From the NCBI GenBank assembly GCA_023390815.1, contig JAEWCC010000003.1, positions 62,001-126,000 of the forward strand: DNA of 64,000 nucleotides. Direction: 5' to 3'. The position numbers and the translations under genes are program-made. Position 1 is the stretch's first letter; each line of letters opens with the position of its first letter. This stretch comes from Bacillota bacterium. GTDB taxonomy: Bacteria > Bacillota > Clostridia > Christensenellales > SZUA-584. Positions 17,406-25,525 of this stretch are shown here, piece by piece. The notes under the pieces were generated by a model. The model ran no database searches. It was not told where the DNA came from and saw only the letters and a program-made list of their open reading frames with translations.

Positions 17406-18824
17406 TCAGATCTCTCCGCGCAGCCAACGCTTCACGGTGGTCTCCTGTCCGTCGTAGAAGAAATCGGGCCTTAAGCCAATATACTTGCACGCCTCATAGA
17501 GTACCGGCGTAACGTCGCCATGGATACCTACGCAGTGATGCACGTACGGGCCGGTCACGAGCTTATCCTCGAGCTCCACCCAGTTGTCGACCTCAATCCA
17601 TACGTACGTACCCGCCGTCGAGGGGCCGGGTATGCCGCGCGCAGGTCCCAGCAGCAACGAATATTCGCCGTGGTCGGCATCGAAGCGCGCCAGCGTCATT
17701 TCGCCGCCGCGAATCTCCGCGAACACCGCACCCGGGTAGTGATCTTCGAACGCGAACGGACCGGAGAGCACCGGCTTGTCGACCGCGAGAGAGAGTGGCC
17801 ACGGACCGCAGTGCTGCAGCAGCTCGCCGTTCGGATTTTCCGGATGGCGCACGGACCAGTCGGCGAAGAACGAGGGCGTCTTGCCCATGCCGGCAGCCTG
17901 CATCATCACCGCGGTGATTGCGCCGTGGATGTCGGTTTCGCACGCCACGGGGATACCTTCGTCCGTCAGCAGCGCGTTGGCAACGCACGGATGGATCTGC
18001 AGCTGGCGCTGCAGCGCGTTCCAGCACTGAATGGCAATCGCGTTGCAGCCATTGTTCAGTGCGAAGTTTTTCATCGCGCACTTCAAGGACGCAAGGCGCT
18101 TCACGCTCTTTTCGGGTACCTTGACGTTCATTTTCTCATGAATGGTCGCAATGGTCGCGAGTACTTCCGGATCTTCCGTCGCCTCAAGGCGCAGCACTTC
18201 GTCGATGATGTCGGGAAGCGGCACGGGCAGCAACTGGATATTATAGCGTTCGAGCAGCTCGCCTTCGTTGCACATCATCGTCCAGAAGTCCGCCGGACGC
18301 GTGGAGATCTGCAGGATCTTGCACTTCTTAAATTCCTTCACAACGTTGACCGCCGCGAGGAAGTTGCGAACGCCGCGTTCGAAGAGCGTGTCCTCAAGAC
18401 GGCAATTGGGTATATAGGTAAACGGAATGTTCATGCGGCGGAATACCTTACCGGTGGCGAACAGGCCGCACTGCGTATCGCGCAGACGGGAACCGTCAGC
18501 GAGCGGTGCTTCGTCGCGCGGGCCCCAAAGCAGCACGGGAACACCCAGCTCCTTGGCGACCTTGCAGACGATATCCTCCGTACCGAAGTTGGCGTGCGGG
18601 AAAAACACCGCGTCCACCTTGGCTTTCTTAAACTTCTCCACCACGCCGGTGATGTCTTCGCCCGGGCGCAGCATGCCTTCTTCGTTGACATCTTCCATGT
18701 CGATGAAGTCGATGCCCATTTCCTTGAGTTTTTCGAGCGTCAGATTCTTATACTTCTGCGCATCTTCCTTGGAGAAGATGAACCGGCGCGTTGCCGCTAC
18801 GCCCAACAATACCTTATGATCCAT
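17406..18824 (-). CDS. L-fucose/L-arabinose isomerase-family protein
   Basis: A 472-residue protein of the family related to L-fucose and L-arabinose isomerases (COG2407 type), manganese-dependent aldose-ketose isomerases. Recognisable blocks are VFFPHANFGTEDIVCK, VLLWGPRDEAP, CNAIAIQCWNALQ and a C-terminal ligand-like VHHCVGIHGD. It is 12 bases downstream of the SAF-type dehydrogenase and 45 bases before the FGGY kinase. A second, diverged member lies at 30201-31532. Confidence 0.8.
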   Translation of the reverse strand: MDHKVLLGVAATRRFIFSKEDAQKYKNLTLEKLKEMGIDFIDMEDVNEEGMLRPGEDITGVVEKFKKAKVDAVFFPHANFGTEDIVCKVAKELGVPVLLWGPRDEAPLADGSRLRDTQCGLFATGKVFRRMNIPFTYIPNCRLEDTLFERGVRNFLAAVNVVKEFKKCKILQISTRPADFWTMMCNEGELLERYNIQLLPVPLPDIIDEVLRLEATEDPEVLATIATIHEKMNVKVPEKSVKRLASLKCAMKNFALNNGCNAIAIQCWNALQRQLQIHPCVANALLTDEGIPVACETDIHGAITAVMMQAAGMGKTPSFFADWSVRHPENPNGELLQHCGPWPLSLAVDKPVLSGPFAFEDHYPGAVFAEIRGGEMTLARFDADHGEYSLLLGPARGIPGPSTAGTYVWIEVDNWVELEDKLVTGPYVHHCVGIHGDVTPVLYEACKYIGLRPDFFYDGQETTVKRWLRGEI

Positions 18825-18836
18825 TCGCCTGTCCTC

Positions 18837-20129
18837 CTACATCATTTGATTTTGCATTCTTCTCAGTTTCACAAACGTCGAGTCCTCATCGAGCTCAACC
18901 ATATCGTACGTGATGATCTCGTCCCTGGCAACATCGCATTTGAGTTTTGCGCCGTAAGCCAGACCCACCGGCAGCATATTGCCCGCTTTGGCAACCTCGT
19001 ACCGGTCGATCGATGCGCGGTAGCAGAACTCGCCGATGCGGTCCAGCACTTCTCCGGCCTTCAGGTCGCGCTTGGCGACCGTGATGCACTCGGAGGTGAG
19101 CTTTTTGCCGGGGTAGCCGGTCGACTCCCCGTAGATGACCTCCTGCGCCACGGTCAATGGCACCTCGATGCTGCACAGATGGTACGGGCGCAGCAGCAGG
19201 TAGTTGGGGCCGAGGCCCATATCGCGCTGGATAAGCCCTTCGCGCATCTTTTCGTTGTACGTCTGAATGATCACAAATACGCCCGGATTGATATCCCCGA
19301 TACCGTAATCCACTACGCCTTCCTGATTCAATATACCGCCCTGCTCCTTGAGGCTGAACACCTTGGTTAAGTCCTTGATGTTGGCCTTGGGGCCGTGCAT
19401 GCCTCGAACATCCGGAACGAGTCCCGTCGCGTTCGATACCGCAGCCATTTCGACCATCGTCTTGGAGCCGTCCACAAACTCGATCAGCATGCGCGCCGAC
19501 ATGTTGCGCGCGGCAGCCTTATTGGCCCATTCTTCGTCGCCGGGCGTCGCGTAGATGTCGAGCGGATTGTTCTTACCTTTGCCCGCCGCAACGATCTTAT
19601 ACCCCAGCGCATGCGCAAAACGGTAAAGTTCGATGATTGAGCCCGGCTCATCCCCTGCCGCGAGCGAATAGATTACGCCGCTTTCCTGGGCCTTTTTACG
19701 CAGTATCGGCCCAATTGTCACGTCGCATTCCACGTTCATCATCACGATGTGCTTTTTATGCTCGAAACACAGCAGGCTGATCTCCGCGCCCATCTGCGGC
19801 AGTCCCGTCGCGTCGATGACCGCGTGCACCGCAGGCAGCTGTACCGCGACATGATAGTCGGTTGTCGCCACCTTGGCACCTTCGCGAATGGCCTGCTCGG
19901 CTTCGGCCAGGTCATTGGTTTCCACGATTTTTCCGGTGTAGCCCGCAGACCGGTAAGCCTCAGTCACCCGGTCAAAAGTCAGGTCTACCGCGGCCACAAT
20001 CTGCATGCCGGTCATCATGCCGACCTGAATGATGATCTCCGACCCCATCTGTCCGGTTCCGATCAGGCTGACCTTAATCTCGTCCCCTTTTTTCGCTCTC
20101 TCCTCAAGTTTTCTGTCAATCTCGTACAC
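18837..20129 (-). CDS. SAF-domain NAD(P)-dependent dehydrogenase (homoserine-dehydrogenase-like)
   Basis: A 430-residue protein with an N-terminal Rossmann fold (KVSLIGTGQMGSEI) like homoserine dehydrogenase, a central domain, and a C-terminal SAF-like part (KRDLKAGEVLDRIG, GLAYGAKLKCDVA), the arrangement of COG4091 proteins. No threonine-pathway gene is near. As first gene of a sugar operon it more likely oxidises a sugar or sugar-acid intermediate (inference). Start is GTG 20129 with GGAGG 11 bases upstream. Confidence 0.8.
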   Translation of the reverse strand: MYEIDRKLEERAKKGDEIKVSLIGTGQMGSEIIIQVGMMTGMQIVAAVDLTFDRVTEAYRSAGYTGKIVETNDLAEAEQAIREGAKVATTDYHVAVQLPAVHAVIDATGLPQMGAEISLLCFEHKKHIVMMNVECDVTIGPILRKKAQESGVIYSLAAGDEPGSIIELYRFAHALGYKIVAAGKGKNNPLDIYATPGDEEWANKAAARNMSARMLIEFVDGSKTMVEMAAVSNATGLVPDVRGMHGPKANIKDLTKVFSLKEQGGILNQEGVVDYGIGDINPGVFVIIQTYNEKMREGLIQRDMGLGPNYLLLRPYHLCSIEVPLTVAQEVIYGESTGYPGKKLTSECITVAKRDLKAGEVLDRIGEFCYRASIDRYEVAKAGNMLPVGLAYGAKLKCDVARDEIITYDMVELDEDSTFVKLRRMQNQMM

Positions 20130-20502
20130 AGCGAACCCTACCTCCGTTTATTAAAAAAATAATATTGATGACTTTTACAGCCTTGCTCCAGCTGGTTTCC
20201 ATTGCGTGACGCATCCTTGTTTACATAACCGATTATAGTATACGCAGTTCTGAAAATCAATACATTTTTCTTTTCTAATTTTGTAATTTGTATCCCGCTG
20301 ATTCTCTGCTCTTTTATAACGAATCGAATCTGCCTTTGATGGCCCCGCCAATTCAAATTGTGGATTAATGATATATTTTCTTTGTATCACTGCGTATATT
20401 TTCATATTACTGTTGTATATTTTTACTTAAGAATAAAGGAGATTTAGATTCTATGAAGAATAATACCTGTTAGAACAAATCACGAACGGCAGGTGGAATT
20501 TC
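20130..20502. other. AT-rich divergent intergenic region
   Basis: Contains the minus-strand operon promoter and an untranslated leader on its right-hand flank. Toward the 355-residue gene there is an AAAGGAG followed by a six-codon frame (20454-20474) that is probably meaningless. No operator-like palindrome was found. Confidence 0.4.
20232..20260 (-). promoter_or_regulatory. Sigma-A promoter of the 20.1-11.2 kb sugar operon
   Basis: On the minus strand TTGATT (20255-20260), an exact 17-bp spacer and perfect TATAAT (20232-20237). Transcription would start near 20225, about 95 bases before the GTG of the SAF-type dehydrogenase. It is one of the best-formed promoters in the window. Confidence 0.8.
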
Positions 20503-21570
20503 ATGGCACAGACAATTACGTTTACGACCATTACGGAAAGGCTCAAAGAGCAAAATCAGGAATTTTCGGTCATTTCATTACACAATTCATTCTCAATTAT
20601 TGTAACTAAACGCGGTGGAAGGGTATTTGGACCTTTTAAAGGCGAGCATAGCACGGGCGTTTTTTGGGCTAATGCGGCGTTTGAGGATCAAGCGAAGTTC
20701 GCGGCGTTTATCGCTTCTGGCGACTGGAACCTCGGCGGCGACCGCATCTGGGTTGCGCCCGAGCTGCCGTTGTTTACGAAAGACCGCAAGGACTTCTATG
20801 CGACTACCTCGCCGCAGGCGTCTCTGGACCCAGGCGACTACACGTTTGAGAAGGAGCCGGGCAGTGTACGCCTCACGCAGCACGTTGCAGCCGATGTATA
20901 TGAATCTGATATTACGCACAAATCCTTCTATATGGAAAAGGTGCTGCGGCCCGCAGCGGACCCGCTGCGCCAGCTGAGGCGCTATGCCACACTGATGGAA
21001 GGCGTTACTTACTGCGGTTATAATCAGACTGTCACGGTGGCAGATGAATCGCCCGAGAACCCATTGTATCTGGAAGGCTGGAACCTCTGCCAGGTCGTCC
21101 CCGGCGGAAAAATCTATTCCCCGTACAACGGCGAATTCGAATTTGTAGACTACTATGAGCCCGCGGAGACCATGCAGACGGTTCGCCCGGGCTGTGCCAT
21201 ACTCAGCGCCACAGGTAACCGGCGCTATAAGGTCGGTTATCCGTCCGCCATTGTCACAGGCCGCGCGGCATATCTGCTTCCGCTAGAGAACGATGAGTAC
21301 TGCCTCTATGTAAAGAACTATTTCAACAACCCTTCGAGCGTGTACTGCTGCGAACCGTTCGATCAGCCCGGGCAGACCGGCTGTTCGCTGTTCGTCTATA
21401 ACGATGACGGAGGTCTGGGCGGTTTTACGGAGTTCGAGCATACCTTCCAGACGCTCGCCGGGGATACGCAGCTTAGCTCCTCTACCGACAGCGTCCAAAA
21501 CTGGTTTTACAACGGCTCTTTTGAGCGCGTCGGAAAGATTGCCAGAGCGCTTCTGGGCATATCGCTTTAA
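20503..21570 (+). CDS. Conserved-looking protein of unknown function
   Basis: A 355-residue soluble protein without signal peptide or membrane segment. It begins MAQTITFTTITERLKEQ and has a strand-rich composition with GRVFGPF, GGDRIWVAPEL, and LYVKNYFNNPSSVY. The pattern faintly resembles galactose-mutarotase-like beta-sandwich proteins; this is a weak impression, not a family assignment. It stands alone between the sugar-operon promoter and the sigma-like cassette, with AGGTGG before the ATG and its own terminator. A carbohydrate-related role is guessed from the neighbourhood only. Confidence 0.7.
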   Translation: MAQTITFTTITERLKEQNQEFSVISLHNSFSIIVTKRGGRVFGPFKGEHSTGVFWANAAFEDQAKFAAFIASGDWNLGGDRIWVAPELPLFTKDRKDFYATTSPQASLDPGDYTFEKEPGSVRLTQHVAADVYESDITHKSFYMEKVLRPAADPLRQLRRYATLMEGVTYCGYNQTVTVADESPENPLYLEGWNLCQVVPGGKIYSPYNGEFEFVDYYEPAETMQTVRPGCAILSATGNRRYKVGYPSAIVTGRAAYLLPLENDEYCLYVKNYFNNPSSVYCCEPFDQPGQTGCSLFVYNDDGGLGGFTEFEHTFQTLAGDTQLSSSTDSVQNWFYNGSFERVGKIARALLGISL

Positions 21571-21603
21571 ATCGCCATCACCAGGATATCAGCATAGAAC
21601 CGG

Positions 21604-21627
21604 AAAAAGCCTGTTATGGGCTTTTTT
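21604..21627 (+). terminator. Terminator after the 355-residue gene
   Basis: AAAAAGCC and GGCTTTTT form a short stem with a TGTTATG loop, ending in TTTTTT. Located about 35 bases after the stop codon. Confidence 0.8.
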
Positions 21628-21688
21628 CGGTTAACTCAGATACAGTGAAACTAAATATCGTCAGGATGCTTTAAAATATGACTTATTA

Positions 21689-21697
21689 TGCTATAAT
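21689..21697 (+). promoter_or_regulatory. Extended -10 promoter of the sigma-like gene
   Basis: TGCTATAAT gives an extended -10 element with perfect TATAAT (21692-21697) about 30 bases before the ATG at 21727. The -35 region is weak, as expected for extended -10 promoters. Confidence 0.55.
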
Positions 21698-21726
21698 AAA
21701 ACAATTGATTTTAAATTGAGGGCTCC

Positions 21727-22209
21727 ATGAAAGGTACGATACTGCTTCTGCGTGTGTTTGAAGAAAACTATAAGATGCTTTATAAAATCGTCCATTCCAT
21801 CACACGCAATACGGAAGACACATTGGATATACTTCAGGAAACATTTCTGACGGCTTATACCCGTTATAATTCCCACAGGTCGAAAACAGATACGTTAAAA
21901 CTGCTGATCACCATATCTCAAAGTACAGCCAATTCTTATAAAAAGCGCGGGAAAGCTCCCGATAGCCCGGACTGTTCTGGAAAAGCGACGGATGCTCCTG
22001 CGCTTGCCCAATTTTTGCAGGAGCTGAAGTCGCATGAATCCGTTGTACCGATCGATATATTCAATCAATTGATGATTAATATTATCGGCGGTGTACCGTT
22101 GCTGGAGGTTTCCCGAAAATCTAAAGTACCCTATACACAGCTCTTGCATTGGAAAAGCATTATTTTAAAGGATGTATCCCAACGGATAAAGGGCAATACA
22201 CTCACATAA
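21727..22209 (+). CDS. ECF-like RNA polymerase sigma factor
   Basis: A 160-residue protein with a sigma region-2-like N-terminus (LLRVFEENYKMLYKIVHSI, EDTLDILQETFLTAYTRYN) and a C-terminal helix-turn-helix resembling region 4 (VPLLEVSRKSKVPYTQLLHWK). Length fits small ECF sigma factors. It is followed by a secreted protein and a single-pass protein with a cytoplasmic N-terminus, the usual order for a sigma/anti-sigma unit. Region 4 is divergent and the linker carries a Ser/Pro/Asp stretch, so confidence in sigma activity is moderate. Confidence 0.65.
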   Translation: MKGTILLLRVFEENYKMLYKIVHSITRNTEDTLDILQETFLTAYTRYNSHRSKTDTLKLLITISQSTANSYKKRGKAPDSPDCSGKATDAPALAQFLQELKSHESVVPIDIFNQLMINIIGGVPLLEVSRKSKVPYTQLLHWKSIILKDVSQRIKGNTLT

Positions 22210-22297
22210 ATATTTTCTTTCCCATATCATAAAATTTTTGGTTATGTATAGCTTTTTGTGGGTATATATGTATATAATAACAAAGGAGGTATCCCCA

Positions 22298-22831
22298 GTG
22301 AAACTAAAGAAGTCAATCAAGTTTGTGGCGGTCGTACTGATATTCGCAATGGCAACTCTTGCATTTCCGTTATGTACTTTAGCTTCAGATGCTACCCAGA
22401 ACGTCTCCGTACCGGAGTCTGTGACAGACATCGTTCCACCCGCATCGGAAATCTCTGAAGATACCGATTTTACGCAGGGATTTTCACCGAATCGTCCATC
22501 TTTCGGCAGAATGACGATGATGGCGAGCAGCAATACGATCAGCGGGGGATGCAGTTTTACAAAGGTGTCTTCTACAACCGTTACCACATCGGGTTATTCG
22601 GTTTGCACGGCATGGGACCCGGGAATTTCCGTTGGGACATCACTCCAGGCTTATTACAGCGGTGCGTGGCATAATATGCATACCAAAGTAAACACCACAG
22701 GCGGTACCTATGTGAGCAATTCGCAAGGATACACAGTCACGTCCGGATATTATTACCGTACTGTCGGTACGCATTGGCTTTCAGACGGTACAACCACAAC
22801 ATCCCGGACCAATGGGATGTTGGTCTCCTGA
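22298..22831 (+). CDS. Small secreted beta-rich protein
   Basis: A 177-residue exported protein. GTG 22298 is chosen because a strong AAAGGAGG (22282-22289) precedes it; upstream in-frame ATGs lack one. After the signal peptide (VKLKKSIKFVAVVLIFAM, cleavage probably near TLAS-DAT) comes an acidic spacer, then a Thr/Ser/Tyr-rich strand-forming C-terminal half with two cysteines. It vaguely recalls small secreted Clostridia proteins of the DUF6147 kind, unconfirmed. It sits between the sigma-like and anti-sigma-like genes and could be a target or stress-sensed product. Confidence 0.7.
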   Translation: MKLKKSIKFVAVVLIFAMATLAFPLCTLASDATQNVSVPESVTDIVPPASEISEDTDFTQGFSPNRPSFGRMTMMASSNTISGGCSFTKVSSTTVTTSGYSVCTAWDPGISVGTSLQAYYSGAWHNMHTKVNTTGGTYVSNSQGYTVTSGYYYRTVGTHWLSDGTTTTSRTNGMLVS

Positions 22832-22875
22832 GAATGAGATCGCCCTTTCTATGACGACCGGCTGCCAGAAACGGC

Positions 22876-23688
22876 ATGCTGAAAACGGTAAAAGTTATGA
22901 CGAAGCAAGCGCGAGTTAAAAAATACTTGACCGGACATCCGGAGATTGTGGAGGCGTTGAAAAGTCAGCTGCTTTTGCATTCTGATACAGATTACCAGCT
23001 GAATGATGAAGATATCCCGGACTTTCAGGAATTTTTAGCGCGCAATAAAACCATTGCCGAATACTTTTCCAAATCTGGCGTAAGCGAAGAGAAAACGTCT
23101 TACCATAGGCCGTGGTACAAAAAAGTGGGGATCGCAGTTCCTGTAACGATTGCATTGTTGGCTTGTTTTCTGGCGTTTACCACGACGGGAAAGGCGCTTG
23201 CAGAAAGCCTGTATAAGACCATAATCCATTGGTTCGATCAGAGCGTCGAAATTCAATACGGTCCGAATGCGGCTTCCACGGAACCCAATAACGGCGAGAT
23301 CCAATACTGCGATTCATTCGACGAGGTTCGCTCCTTGCTCGACATGAAAATTGCGCAAAACGATCAGGCGGTTCTGTGGGATCAAATTACGATTGAACAT
23401 CATGCCGATAATTCGTCCGTTATCCAATCCACCTATATATCGGATTTCCATGAGCTCGTTGTCACCCAATCCAGTTTTTTCGGCGAAACAGACTGGAATT
23501 CTAATCTTAAATACAGCGAAGGCGAGGTCGTTGACGTCACCGCAGATGGGATGCAGTTTGTAGGATACGTTCTGAACAACCACGGATACGCCATTGCCTA
23601 TACCGAAAAGATGTCCGTTCAAATCAGATCAGACGACATCGATTATGATCACTTTGTCAACTTTTTAGAGGGCATGATCATCGAATAA
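22876..23688 (+). CDS. Membrane-anchored anti-sigma-like protein
   Basis: A 270-residue protein with a cytoplasmic N-terminal part of about 80 residues, one membrane segment (around 88-106, VGIAVPVTIALLACFLAF) and an extracytoplasmic C-terminal domain of about 160 residues similar in pattern to DUF4367-type modules of Firmicute anti-sigma operons. The topology fits a sensor that holds the sigma factor at the membrane. ATG 22897 is an alternative start; neither has a strong ribosome binding site, so coupling to the upstream gene is possible. Confidence 0.65.
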   Translation: MLKTVKVMTKQARVKKYLTGHPEIVEALKSQLLLHSDTDYQLNDEDIPDFQEFLARNKTIAEYFSKSGVSEEKTSYHRPWYKKVGIAVPVTIALLACFLAFTTTGKALAESLYKTIIHWFDQSVEIQYGPNAASTEPNNGEIQYCDSFDEVRSLLDMKIAQNDQAVLWDQITIEHHADNSSVIQSTYISDFHELVVTQSSFFGETDWNSNLKYSEGEVVDVTADGMQFVGYVLNNHGYAIAYTEKMSVQIRSDDIDYDHFVNFLEGMIIE

Positions 23689-23749
23689 TAATCTTTGGTT
23701 CAATGACCATGCTATCGCAATTACCTCAACGAACGCTCTATTGAGTACA

Positions 23750-23773
23750 ACAAAAGCCCTTACGGGCTTTTGT
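23750..23773. terminator. Bidirectional terminator
   Basis: ACAAAAGCCC pairs with GGGCTTTTGT across a TTAC loop, followed by TTATT. It closes the sigma cassette from the left and the 36-24 kb catabolic operon from the right. Confidence 0.85.
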
Positions 23774-23824
23774 TTATTACTGGTATTTTACGCTGTAAAT
23801 TAATCGACGCTTGATCGATTGTCA

Positions 23825-24760
23825 TTATCTGATCTGCAATGCGTCGGCAGGATTCTTCGTCATCATTTGATCGACAGTCTCCGAGCCAACCCGCTCGTCA
23901 AGTATATATCTGAAGCGCGTCAGTATGTCATCCAGTCCGAACGGTGCCCCGTAGCTCTTGAGCCGCTGGTTGGTTGTATCGAGGCCCAGCAGCAATTTCG
24001 AGGCATAGCCCGCCTTCACCATATCTTCGATCAGCTGCGCCTCCGCTTCGTCACTGTGATATTTCTCCCGATGTATCGTGTCGTATTCCGAGTATACCCC
24101 CGCCTGCGCAAGTTCCTTGTGATAGCCAGTGTCATACCGCGCGCGGTCGAGGTGGCAGAATATCAGCCGCTCGGGGGCAATGCGATACCGTCCGAAGAAT
24201 TCGACCAGTTCCACCGCATCCGCGCCGGGGTCAAAATGAACGAATATGGGCGCTCCCGTGGCAGCCGCCGCATTCGCAGCCGCCGAAAAAAGCTTTGCAT
24301 AAACACGGTTTGCTTGATAAGTGTCCTTAATCGCCGCGCACTTGACAAGACCTGCCTTCGCTGTTAGCCCCGAACCTTCGTACATCCCCTCCTGCACTTC
24401 ACGGATATAGGTTCGGGTCAGCGTCTCTTCGCTTTGGCCTTCGAGCCAGGCAGCATCCTCAAAGAATTCCGTCTTATGAAAGCCGGTGCAGGCAATGATA
24501 TGGACCCCGGTCTGCTCGCTCACCTTCACAAGGTTCGCCGCCATCCGCCCGCATCCATGCGGCTGGGCGTCCACAAAGCTATGGCCTCCCGCAGCTTGAT
24601 ACAAAAGAACCTCCGCCCGCGATTTTTCATAATCGTCCATATAGAGCGCTTCGTTGATTTGTCTCGAAGGGCCGTCCGCAAGAAAAATATGCTCGTGGCA
24701 TTGGCACCAGCCAAGCTGCTTCGGTTCAATATCGCCTGTCACTGTTCTGATTATACTCAT
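23825..24760 (-). CDS. Phosphotriesterase-family metal-dependent hydrolase
   Basis: A 311-residue amidohydrolase-superfamily protein of the phosphotriesterase/lactonase-like group. Metal ligands are visible as HEH in CHEHIFL, His in IFVHFDPG and FCHLDRAR, and Asp in LLLGLDTTNQ. A carboxylated-lysine candidate is in AGLVKCAAIK. Many uncharacterised members hydrolyse sugar lactones or phosphorylated lactones, which would suit a catabolic operon with dehydrogenases. It is the last gene of the run, separated from KDPG aldolase by 107 bases with a hairpin. Confidence 0.8.
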   Translation of the reverse strand: MSIIRTVTGDIEPKQLGWCQCHEHIFLADGPSRQINEALYMDDYEKSRAEVLLYQAAGGHSFVDAQPHGCGRMAANLVKVSEQTGVHIIACTGFHKTEFFEDAAWLEGQSEETLTRTYIREVQEGMYEGSGLTAKAGLVKCAAIKDTYQANRVYAKLFSAAANAAAATGAPIFVHFDPGADAVELVEFFGRYRIAPERLIFCHLDRARYDTGYHKELAQAGVYSEYDTIHREKYHSDEAEAQLIEDMVKAGYASKLLLGLDTTNQRLKSYGAPFGLDDILTRFRYILDERVGSETVDQMMTKNPADALQIR

Positions 24761-24799
24761 GCAACTGCTCCGCCTATGTTTTCTCGGGAAAAACCATAA

Positions 24800-24817
24800 G
24801 GGGCGACTATGCGCCCC
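24800..24817 (-). terminator. Short GC-rich hairpin between KDPG aldolase and hydrolase genes
   Basis: GGGGCG and CGCCCC enclose a six-base loop. Read on the minus strand it is followed within six bases by TTTTT. It could attenuate transcription into the phosphotriesterase-like gene; the stem is short. Confidence 0.45.
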
Positions 24818-24867
24818 CCATGGCCTCTCCCCACCCAGAATTACTTCTGTCGCGCGTTATCTTAAGT

Positions 24868-25512
24868 TTACTTGCTTCTGGCTTTTTTAACTTCCTCGAC
24901 CATCTGCTTGCCGATGGTCACGATGGATTCGTAGTCGCCCTTCTTGGCACCCGCGGTCAGGCTGCTGCCTGCGCCGACGGCCACCGCGCCCGCCTTAATC
25001 CATTCCGAGATGTTCTCGACGGTCACGCCGCCTGTGGGCATCATCTTCATCTGCGGCAGCGGCCCTTTAAACGCCTTGATGATCTTGGGCCCGAACAGCT
25101 CGCCGGGGAATATCTTGATGATGTCCGCGCCCGCCTTCATGCCGTCCACGGCTTCCTTCACCGTCATGGCACCCGGCATGCACGCAACGTCGTAGGTGTT
25201 GCACAGCTTCACCGTCTCCACATCCAGACACGGGCTGACCACATACTTCGCCCCTGCCAGTATCGCGGCGCGTGCCGTTTCCTTGTCCAGCACCGTTCCC
25301 GCGCCGATGAGTATCTGGTCATCCGAATACTCGCTGGCGAGGCTTTCGATGATCTTCAGCGCGCCCGGCACTGTGAACGTAATTTCGATACCGACGATGC
25401 CCGCTTCCATACACGCCGCGGCGATCTTCTTCGCCTGCTCTGCGCTCTCGGCGCGCACTACGGCCACCACGCCGCAGTCCGTCAGCCTTTTAATAACTTC
25501 CGCTTTTCCCAT
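24868..25512 (-). CDS. eda: 2-dehydro-3-deoxy-phosphogluconate (KDPG)/4-hydroxy-2-oxoglutarate aldolase
   Basis: A 214-residue class I aldolase. Seen: the acidic GIEITFTVPGAL strand, the Schiff-base lysine in GADIIKIFPGEL, and the phosphate-binding PTGGV. It splits 2-keto-3-deoxy-6-phosphogluconate-type acids to pyruvate and glyceraldehyde 3-phosphate, or related keto-acids. Length is typical. It shows that at least one branch of the operon goes through a 2-keto-3-deoxy sugar acid. GAGAGGAACGG precedes the ATG. Confidence 0.9.
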   Translation of the reverse strand: MGKAEVIKRLTDCGVVAVVRAESAEQAKKIAAACMEAGIVGIEITFTVPGALKIIESLASEYSDDQILIGAGTVLDKETARAAILAGAKYVVSPCLDVETVKLCNTYDVACMPGAMTVKEAVDGMKAGADIIKIFPGELFGPKIIKAFKGPLPQMKMMPTGGVTVENISEWIKAGAVAVGAGSSLTAGAKKGDYESIVTIGKQMVEEVKKARSK

Positions 25513-25525
25513 TTTCCGTTCCTCT

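Noticed and set aside
16095..17474. A 459-codon open frame on the plus strand
   Set aside because: Antisense to the FGGY kinase; no domain or start signal.
17520..19370. A 616-codon open frame on the plus strand opposite the isomerase and SAF-dehydrogenase genes
   Set aside because: It lies antisense to two genes with clear motifs and ribosome binding sites, has no recognisable protein content, is rich in Arg and His, and reflects codon bias on the opposite strand.
20138..20405. Two overlapping short minus-strand frames upstream of the SAF dehydrogenase
   Set aside because: They cover the operon's promoter and leader and have no start signals.
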